Shown here: positions 40,294 to 46,640 of the stretch, one piece after another
How the letters are laid out: each line of letters starts with the position of its first letter
Numbering within the stretch: the stretch's first letter is position 1
Source of the DNA: CAYSPT01 sp964432985
GTDB taxonomy: Bacteria > Muiribacteriota > CAYSPT01
Direction: 5' to 3'
DNA: 46,640 bases
Assembly: GCA_964432985.1 (NCBI GenBank)
Contig: CAYSPT010000038.1
Span: 1-46,640 of the forward strand
Translations under genes and position numbers: made by a program
The notes under the pieces: model-generated
What the model was told of the DNA's origin: nothing
The model's database searches: none
The model's input: only the letters and a program-made list of their open reading frames with translations

Positions 40294-41610
40294 ATGATCA
40301 AGAAGATTATCATACTGGCTTTCCTGCTGAGTTTCAGTCTCATCGCCCTCCCGGCCTCCGGCACAAGCCCCGAGAACCTGGAACTGACGACTTCTTCTGA
40401 AGTAACACTCAAGAACGCCATTGACCTGGCCCTGGAAAACAGCCCCCAGCTCGAGCTTGCCCGCAACGAAGAGGAAGAGAGCACGGCTCTCGTGCGGCAA
40501 GCGGGAGCTAGACCGAATCCGGAGTTTGAAGTGGAAGTTGAAGAACTGGCCTGGGCCGGGGAACGAGATGGATTCAACACCGCCGAGCTGGTTTTCTCTC
40601 TTAGCCAAACCATTGAAACCGCCGGTAAACGCGGTCTGAGATCCAGGTTAGCAAACATAGAAGAACAGCTCAGTAACTGGGATTACCGGGGAAAAAGGCT
40701 GGATGTCATCCAGGATGTGACCGGGACCTTCATCAGAGTGCTGGCGGCCCAGCGAAAATACGCCCTGGCCGAAGAATTGCACCAGTTGACATCACGAGTA
40801 CTGGAGATAGTTTCTGAAAGGGTAAAAGCAGGAAAGGTTTCTCCCCTGGAGCAGGCCAAGGCCAGGGTAGAGTCATCAACAAGCCTGTTAAAACTCGAGC
40901 AGGCTAAACGGGAACTTGAAGTAGCCAGAAGCATACTGGCCTCACTCTGGGGAAGTCCTGAACCTGTCTTTCTGAAAGCATTGGGTGACCTGAAGGCAAT
41001 CAGCAGCCCTCCGGCATACGAACAGCTTCTTCCACTTCTTGCACAAAATCCGGATATTGCTCGATTGTCCTGGGAGATCAAGCTTGCTGACAGCGAACTG
41101 CAGTCTGAATTGGCAGCACAAAACTCAGACCTCGAATTGAGTGCCGGAGTCCAGCGGTCCCAGGAAACAGGGGATAAGGCTTACATTTTCGGTATCGGTA
41201 CCGAGCTGCCAGTAAACGACCGGAACCGTGGAAACATCGCCGCTGCACATTTGCGTACGACCCGGGCGGAAACATCCCGCCGAATGGTTGAGCTCGAAAT
41301 ACGTACGTCCCTTTATGAATTACACCGTGATTTTATGCTCTCTTACAGGGAAATAACCGTTTTGAAAAAATCTGTAGTGCCTGCAGCCCAGCATGCTTTT
41401 GACGCTGCTCGGGAAGGCTACCGCCAGGGTAAATTCGAATATTTGGATGTCCTGGATGCACAGCGCACCCTCTTCGAGGCAAAGGACGGATATATCGAAG
41501 CGCTGGCAGCTTATCATAAAGCTAAATCCGGTATGGAACGGCTGATCGGGCAAAGCCTGGAGCCGTTGACCACAGGTCAATCAGATGAAGCGAAAGGAGC
41601 ACATCAATGA
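40294..41610 (+). CDS. Outer-membrane efflux channel (CzcC/CusC-like, TolC superfamily)
   Basis: The product is 438 residues from ATG 40294, chosen because GGAGG precedes it (11 nt) and it starts a proper signal peptide (about 1-26). The mature chain shows two outer-membrane-efflux repeats with long amphipathic helices. These include LKNAIDLALENSPQLELARN near the start and GYRQGKFEYLDVLDAQRTLF near the end, both typical of this family. It forms the trimeric exit duct of a tripartite RND pump. Its stop overlaps the adaptor's ATG by 4 bp (ATGA), indicating translational coupling. Confidence 0.92.
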   Translation: MIKKIIILAFLLSFSLIALPASGTSPENLELTTSSEVTLKNAIDLALENSPQLELARNEEEESTALVRQAGARPNPEFEVEVEELAWAGERDGFNTAELVFSLSQTIETAGKRGLRSRLANIEEQLSNWDYRGKRLDVIQDVTGTFIRVLAAQRKYALAEELHQLTSRVLEIVSERVKAGKVSPLEQAKARVESSTSLLKLEQAKRELEVARSILASLWGSPEPVFLKALGDLKAISSPPAYEQLLPLLAQNPDIARLSWEIKLADSELQSELAAQNSDLELSAGVQRSQETGDKAYIFGIGTELPVNDRNRGNIAAAHLRTTRAETSRRMVELEIRTSLYELHRDFMLSYREITVLKKSVVPAAQHAFDAAREGYRQGKFEYLDVLDAQRTLFEAKDGYIEALAAYHKAKSGMERLIGQSLEPLTTGQSDEAKGAHQ

Positions 41611-43148
41611 AACCAAATGACACTTTTACCGGTCACCGGAATACCATGTTCTCACTCTGGAAAGTCCTGGTCCTGGCGTGTATTATTATTGCATGCCAGA
41701 CGGTTATTGCCCAGGAGACAGGTAGAGCACCCGGCCAGAAATGCCAGNNNNNNNNNNNNNNNNNNNNNNNNNNNNNNNNNNNNNNNNNNNNNNNNNNNNN
41801 NNNNNNNNNNNNNNNNNNNNNNNNNNNNNNNNNNNNNNNNNNNNNNNTTATCAACGATGATCACCTGGCCCATATTGTGCCGCGGGCGCCCGGTATCGTC
41901 CGTAAAGTGGAAAAGGTGCTGGGTGACCACGTTCAGAAAGGAGAGATACTCGCCTGGATCGAAAGCGAAGAACTGGCTGAAAGCAAGTTGGATTTCTACA
42001 TGAAGGCGACCGAACTGGGATGCTGTGAAATAAAGCTAACCCGGAGCAGGGAAATATTTGAAAACATTGGCAAACTCCTTGAACTGCTAGAAAAAGAAGC
42101 CCCACAGAAGGAACTGGACAAGCTCGATGGACTGGAGATGGGCGAATACCGGGGGCAACTGCTCACGGCCTATGCCGAGTATCTGGCCGCCCGCGAAATA
42201 CACGAAAGGGAAAAGCGTCTGCGGTCCAGGGAAATTTCCAGCGATCAGGCACTGCTCGAAGCGGAAACAGCTTTTAAGACGACCAGAGCTATCTTCCTTG
42301 CCGCCCTGGATACAGCCCGCTACGAGACACTGTTTTCCTACGGTGAGACTATGCAGGAACGCCAGGTAGCCGAATTCGAAGACGTCTCCGCCGAGAAACG
42401 CCTGCGGCTCATGGGAGCTGATGATGCAGTCGTGGAAAAACTACGGGGGCTCGTTCCCAAAACGGTAGAACTGAAACCATGTCTCTGCGACGATCCGAAC
42501 TGCGGGAAGCATACGCAATCTTCGGTGAGTGAGACACTGGGTAAGGACAAGCGGTTTGCCTGGTACGCGCTGCGAGCACCCTTTGACGGACAGATAATTG
42601 AAAAGCACATCACCCGGGGAGAGAAACTGGGTGACGACACCGAGACATTCACAATTGCCGATATGGACACGGTATGGGTAGATCTCAACATCTACCAGAA
42701 GGACCTCCCGTTCATTCAGCCGGGACTCCCAATAGTTATCTCCGGCGGTAAAGGATTCACCGACGTCACCGGTACCATTGACTATGTTTCTCCTATTATC
42801 AACGAGGAGACCCGCACCGCTCTGGCACGGGTTATTCTGCCCAACCCGGAAGGTACCCTGCGGCCGGGGCTTTTTATCACCGGTTATGTAACAACAGGGG
42901 AACAACTTTACCAGGTGGTGGTACCCAAGGATGCCGTTCAGACCCTTCACGACCAAAACGTTGTTTTCGTGAAAACGCAGCAGGGCTTTAAGCCTGTTGC
43001 TGTCACTCTGGGCAACAAAAGTGCAACCCATGTAGAGGTGCTGGCCGGTTTGTCTCCCGCACAACAATACGTATCACGGGGAGCATTTGAACTCAAAGCC
43101 GAAATGATCACCAGCACGCTCGATTCCCATGCCGGGCACGGGCACTGA
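41607..43148 (+). CDS. RND periplasmic adaptor (CzcB/CusB-like), gap inside
   Basis: About 513 codons span a 100-N gap (41748-41847); the frame agrees on both sides. A signal peptide or anchor covers about 18-36. The biotinyl-lipoyl-like part contains IVPRAPGIVRKVEKVLGDHV, followed by a helical hairpin (about 115-225) and the beta-barrel (WYALRAPFDGQIIEKHITRG, TVWVDLNIYQKDLPFI). A Cys/His insert (CLCDDPNCGKH) and a His-rich end (HAGHGH) suggest metal binding. It links the RND pump to the outer-membrane channel. The gap may hide the N-terminal metal-binding segment found in many CusB-like proteins. Confidence 0.9.
   Translation: MKPNDTFTGHRNTMFSLWKVLVLACIIIACQTVIAQETGRAPGQKCQXXXXXXXXXXXXXXXXXXXXXXXXXXXXXXXXXXINDDHLAHIVPRAPGIVRKVEKVLGDHVQKGEILAWIESEELAESKLDFYMKATELGCCEIKLTRSREIFENIGKLLELLEKEAPQKELDKLDGLEMGEYRGQLLTAYAEYLAAREIHEREKRLRSREISSDQALLEAETAFKTTRAIFLAALDTARYETLFSYGETMQERQVAEFEDVSAEKRLRLMGADDAVVEKLRGLVPKTVELKPCLCDDPNCGKHTQSSVSETLGKDKRFAWYALRAPFDGQIIEKHITRGEKLGDDTETFTIADMDTVWVDLNIYQKDLPFIQPGLPIVISGGKGFTDVTGTIDYVSPIINEETRTALARVILPNPEGTLRPGLFITGYVTTGEQLYQVVVPKDAVQTLHDQNVVFVKTQQGFKPVAVTLGNKSATHVEVLAGLSPAQQYVSRGAFELKAEMITSTLDSHAGHGH
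41748..41847. other. Assembly gap (100 N) in the efflux adaptor
   Basis: Exactly 100 N follow the KCQ codons of the adaptor. No repeats are visible on the flanks. Confidence 0.93.
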
Positions 43149-43175
43149 CATGAGAGCACGGAAGGCAGGAGAACC

Positions 43176-46100
43176 ATGCTAAATAAAGTAATCAATGTCT
43201 CTCTGGAATCCCGGGCCCTGGTGGTGATAGCCGTGCTGGTGGTGATCGGCCTGGGTTCATTTTATTACCGCAGCCTACCGGTGGATGCCTTTCCCGACAT
43301 ATCACCCATCATGGTCCCGGTCTTTGCCGAAGCCCACGGTATGGCCCCCGAAGAGGTTGAACGGCTCATATCCTATCCCATTGAATCAGCCATGATCGGG
43401 CTGCCTGGAGTCACCCAGATCAAGTCGACGTCAGCCTTCGGTATGGCGGTCATCTACGTGTATTTCAGTGACGATACTGACATCTACTTCGCCCGCCAGC
43501 TGGTGGCGGAGCGGCTGGCAAGCGCCATGAGTGAGCTTCCCGAAATGCATGAACCACCTACCCTGGGACCTATATCAACCGGACTAGGGCAGATTTTTAT
43601 TTATTATCTGACCCTGGATAAATCCATCGATACAGGGGGAAAAGATCCCAACACCTATTTGCGGGAGCTCAACGACTGGGTGGTCAAGTTCCAGCTGCAG
43701 ACGGTACCGGGAGTGACCGACATCCTCTCCATCGGCGGACACGTCCTTCAGTATCAGATCCGGATCGATCCCTTCGCGCTGCACAAATACGGGCTGGCCA
43801 TGGAAGAGCTGGTGGAAGCTGTCAGGGAGAACAACCATAACGCCGGGGGGCAGTTCCTGGTACTGGGTGCAGAGGAGCACCTGGTGCGGGGAATCGGGCT
43901 TTTGCAGAGCCTGGATGACATCCGGGGAATTCCTATCAAGGTGGTAAACGGCGTAGCGGTCACGCTGGCTGAGGTGGCCGAGGTGGAGTACGGTAACGAA
44001 ATCCGCCGGGGTGTGGTCACCCTCAACGGAGAACGGGAAGTAGTGTCAGGGATGGTCCTGAAGCTCTTCGGAGAAAATACCTCCGAAGTAATATCCCGGC
44101 TCTACCGCAAGGTAAAGGAGGTGCAAAACTCGCTTCCTCCGGGGGTGAAGCTGGTCCCGTACTACGAGCAGGCTGAACTGGTTCACCAGGCTACCTGGAC
44201 GGTGAAAAAAGCATTGATTCAGGGTGCTCTGCTGGTGATACTGGTGCTGGTATGTTTCCTGGGGAATCTCAGAACAGCCTTCATCGTTGCCCTGGCTCTG
44301 CCTCTGTGCGCCCTGGTATCGGTGATTTGCATGAAGCTGTACGGTATCAGCGCCAATCTGATGTCACTGGGGGGTATCGCAATCGGAATAGGTATGCTGG
44401 GTGATGGTGCAATCGTCATGGTTGAGAATATTTACCGCCATCTCAATAGCGCTCCAGGAGAGCAGCCCGACAAAACGGCTGTCATCCGGGCAGCAGCACA
44501 CGAGGTGGCCCGGCCTATCGCTTTCTCAATAGCTATCATCATCCTGGTCTTCCTGCCCATTTTCACCCTTCAGGGAGTGGAAGGTAAGATGTTTTCACCC
44601 ATGGCCTTCACCATATCCTTCGCCCTGCTGGGGTCCATACTGATGGCCCTGATCGTGGCCCCTGTTCTGTCGCGTTTTCTTCTGGGCAACGGAAAGCGGG
44701 CAAAAGACAACATTTTTATCAGGACTCTCAAGAACGCATACCACCCCATGGTAACCTGGGCGGTAAAGAAAAAGTACCTCGTCATGGCAGCGGCTGTAGT
44801 TGCATTCGCCGGAAGTTTACTGCTGGTTCCCTTTATCGGTACGGAATTCATCCCTACCCTGGAAGAGGGCTCTATCCTGATCGGGGTGACCATGTCTCCA
44901 TCTATATCCCTTGAGAAAGGTACAGAGACCATCTTGCGGATGGAACGGCGGATTGTAAAATACGATGAAATAGAAGAAACCATATCGCGCGTCGGCCGTC
45001 CCGAAGCAGGCAGCCATCCCCACCCGGTCAACTATGCCGAAGTGCACATCGAGCTGAAGGACCAATCTCAGTGGACACGCTTTCATTCCAAACAGGAGTT
45101 GGTGGAGGCATTGAGCAATGATCTTTCGCGTATCCCGGGAGTCCAGTTGAACTTCACCCAGCCGATTCAAAACGCCTTTGACGAGCTGTTATCGGGAATC
45201 AAGGCGCAACTGGCTATCAAGGTATTCGGGGATGACCTGACAGTTCTGCGACAGAAAGCCACTGAGATCGGTTCTGCCATCAACGATGTCCCCGGCCTGG
45301 TCGATCTATCTACGGAACAAAGCTTCGGTCAGCCCCAGGTTCAGATTATCGCCGACCGACAGGCCTGCTCCCGCTTCGGTGTCACTGTGGGCCAGATACT
45401 GGAGATGATCGAGTTGGCGGTGGGAGGAGAAGTTATCGACAGCCTGTATCTCAACACCAGGCGTTTCGGCATTCACCTGCGGCTGCAGGAACGGTTCCGG
45501 GTCGATCCCGAAGCCATAGAGAACCTGCTGGTTCATACCCTGGACGGATCTATTATCCCCATTTCACAGGTGGCCAGGGTGGAACAGGTGATTGGCCCCA
45601 TCCAGATAAACCGCGAAAACAACCAGCGCCGGTGGATCGTCCAGGGGAATATCCGCGGACGCGACCTGGGGAGCGTGATTGCCGATATCCAGCGTATCAT
45701 CAAGGAAAAGATAGAGCTTCCTCCCGGTTATTTCGTGGAGTATGGGGGGCAGTTCGAAAACCAGCAGCGGGCCATGGCCCGGCTGGCGGTGATCGTACCG
45801 TGTGTCATTGCCGCAGTGTTCCTTATGCTCTGGATGTCGTTCGGGGTAGCCCGGTATGTTTTCATCATTATCCTCAACGTGCCGCTGGCGCTTATCGGCG
45901 GTATACTGGGGCTGTTCCTGGCCGGTGAGTACCTGTCTGTACCGGCATCGGTGGGCTTTATCGCCCTGTTCGGTATAGCCGTTCAAAATGGTGTCGTTCT
46001 GATCAGCTACATCAACGTGCTGCGGCGGCGGGGAGTTTCTCTGGACAGGGCAATTATCATGGGAAGCCTGCTACGCCTTCGGCCCGTGCTCATGACTGCC

Positions 46101-46295
46101 ATAACCACGGTACTGGGTCTTCTCCCCCTTCTTCTGGCCACGGGGCTCGGCTCGGAAGTGCAACGTCCCCTGGCGATAGTAGTAGTCTTCGGTTTGACCT
46201 CATCAACCCTGCTTACGCTGTTTGTCATACCTGCAGTCTACCGGTGGCTCGAACGGGATCAGGCCCCGGCCAGGCCGCAAGTATCTATTGATTAA
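43176..46295 (+). CDS. Heavy-metal efflux RND pump (CzcA/CusA family)
   Basis: The product is 1039 residues, the usual length. It has an N-terminal helix followed by LPVDAFPDISP, the family hallmark, two large periplasmic loops and twelve membrane helices. The fourth helix carries GDGAIVMVEN near residues 408-417, with the proton-relay Asp and Glu. The first Asp of the CzcA-type DFG motif is replaced by Gly, so zinc/cadmium/cobalt specificity of the CzcA type should not be assumed. It expels metal cations from the periplasm or cytoplasm using the proton gradient. The start has AGGAG 6 nt upstream, 27 bp after the adaptor stop. The PII-like gene follows after 10 bp. Confidence 0.94.
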   Translation: MLNKVINVSLESRALVVIAVLVVIGLGSFYYRSLPVDAFPDISPIMVPVFAEAHGMAPEEVERLISYPIESAMIGLPGVTQIKSTSAFGMAVIYVYFSDDTDIYFARQLVAERLASAMSELPEMHEPPTLGPISTGLGQIFIYYLTLDKSIDTGGKDPNTYLRELNDWVVKFQLQTVPGVTDILSIGGHVLQYQIRIDPFALHKYGLAMEELVEAVRENNHNAGGQFLVLGAEEHLVRGIGLLQSLDDIRGIPIKVVNGVAVTLAEVAEVEYGNEIRRGVVTLNGEREVVSGMVLKLFGENTSEVISRLYRKVKEVQNSLPPGVKLVPYYEQAELVHQATWTVKKALIQGALLVILVLVCFLGNLRTAFIVALALPLCALVSVICMKLYGISANLMSLGGIAIGIGMLGDGAIVMVENIYRHLNSAPGEQPDKTAVIRAAAHEVARPIAFSIAIIILVFLPIFTLQGVEGKMFSPMAFTISFALLGSILMALIVAPVLSRFLLGNGKRAKDNIFIRTLKNAYHPMVTWAVKKKYLVMAAAVVAFAGSLLLVPFIGTEFIPTLEEGSILIGVTMSPSISLEKGTETILRMERRIVKYDEIEETISRVGRPEAGSHPHPVNYAEVHIELKDQSQWTRFHSKQELVEALSNDLSRIPGVQLNFTQPIQNAFDELLSGIKAQLAIKVFGDDLTVLRQKATEIGSAINDVPGLVDLSTEQSFGQPQVQIIADRQACSRFGVTVGQILEMIELAVGGEVIDSLYLNTRRFGIHLRLQERFRVDPEAIENLLVHTLDGSIIPISQVARVEQVIGPIQINRENNQRRWIVQGNIRGRDLGSVIADIQRIIKEKIELPPGYFVEYGGQFENQQRAMARLAVIVPCVIAAVFLMLWMSFGVARYVFIIILNVPLALIGGILGLFLAGEYLSVPASVGFIALFGIAVQNGVVLISYINVLRRRGVSLDRAIIMGSLLRLRPVLMTAITTVLGLLPLLLATGLGSEVQRPLAIVVVFGLTSSTLLTLFVIPAVYRWLERDQAPARPQVSID

Positions 46296-46305
46296 GGAGT
46301 ACTCT

Positions 46306-46640
46306 ATGAATTATGTTATCGCTTATTTCAAAAAAGATCATTTAACCGAAGTCATCCTTCCGCTTCATCAACTGGAAGGTTTAAGCGGCGTATCAGTATC
46401 GGAGATCAAGGGATTCGGCCGTGGCCGGTCCAGGGACGCCGCAGCCCGAATGGAGGAAGAGCCGGTTGATTTCATACGACGAATCCGACTCGAAGCATTC
46501 TGCCCAGCCGTCCTGGTAGAGAGCGTGATTGACATCATCGAGAAAAACGCCTTCACCGGGCATGCCGGAGACGGAAAAATCTATGTGATGCCCCTTCAGC
46601 AGGCGGTGCGGATCAGCACCGGGGAGCGGGGTGAAGAAGC
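46306..46640 (+). CDS. PII-like protein linked to metal efflux (partial at window edge)
   Basis: There are 111 complete codons, open at the right edge. The frame has AAGGAG a few bases before ATG 46306. The fold signature is PII-like: a beta-alpha-beta opening (MNYVIAYFKKDHLTEVI), a T-loop region beginning GFGRGRS, and the B-loop TGHAGDGKIYV near the end. The T-loop is short and lacks the uridylylated Tyr of GlnB/GlnK, so it is not a classical nitrogen sensor. I recall a distinct PII group (PII-NG) described next to CusA-type pumps, and this gene fits that context. It may sense adenylate or metal state and modulate the pump, by inference. Confidence 0.88.
   Translation, partial: MNYVIAYFKKDHLTEVILPLHQLEGLSGVSVSEIKGFGRGRSRDAAARMEEEPVDFIRRIRLEAFCPAVLVESVIDIIEKNAFTGHAGDGKIYVMPLQQAVRISTGERGEE

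Overview
The window looks like chromosomal DNA of a Gram-negative bacterium. The evidence is an outer-membrane efflux channel, many Sec signal peptides, ordinary Shine-Dalgarno sites and a near-consensus sigma-54 promoter. G+C is roughly in the low fifties by eye. Large multidomain signalling proteins (HEAT, STAS, PilZ, Hanks kinase, WD40) suggest a deltaproteobacterial, Planctomycetes/PVC or candidate-phylum relative, but I cannot place it from this window. Four runs of exactly 100 N mark scaffold gaps. One lies inside a tandem array and another next to repetitive coding sequence. I see no rRNA, tRNA, CRISPR, transposase or integrase.

Layout. 1-3750: a TIM-barrel-like protein with a possibly leaderless start, a tandem cNMP-domain protein, and a HEAT-STAS-PilZ protein that appears to start at AUU. 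3761-12042: a secreted Pro/Glu-rich protein, then a sugar block made of a Na+/solute symporter, a fructokinase and a divergent sucrose synthase. The sucrose synthase overlaps tail-to-tail with a zinc-ribbon/FGE-fold protein. 12043-15447: a sigma-54 promoter, a single-domain response regulator, an 18-bp palindromic repeat array and a secreted six-hairpin-type protein. 15448-17865: a tungstate ABC transporter operon (tupABC) with a structured leader. 17866-26962: a minisatellite, a tail-anchored charged-linker protein, a GH1 beta-glucosidase, a small secreted protein, a DUF885 protein interrupted by a repeat and a gap, a methyltransferase, a secreted AttH/CrtC-fold protein and an orphan ATP-grasp-like protein.

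26963-39055 is the most unusual block. It holds a 1649-residue HEAT / Ser-Thr kinase / transmembrane / coiled-coil / 14 x WD40 protein and, convergent with it, a membrane-bound PP2C (RsbU/SpoIIE-type) phosphatase. Divergent from the phosphatase is a second tail-anchored charged-linker protein, paralogous to the one at 18066. Next come a hybrid histidine kinase with a C-terminal Hpt domain and a secreted DUF4214 protein; the last two are joined only by an assembly gap. I infer a membrane-associated phosphorylation network that may include the two tail-anchored paralogues and the degenerate STAS protein at 1903. This is a hypothesis from neighbourhood and shared domains.

39056-46640: a cold-shock protein with its own promoter and terminator, then a heavy-metal efflux operon. 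The operon has a small His/Cys secreted protein, a CzcC-like channel, a CzcB/CusB-like adaptor, a CzcA-like RND pump and a PII-like protein reaching the window edge. Several short minisatellites (16-39 bp units) sit at gene ends, gene starts and inside genes, and they are a recurring oddity here.
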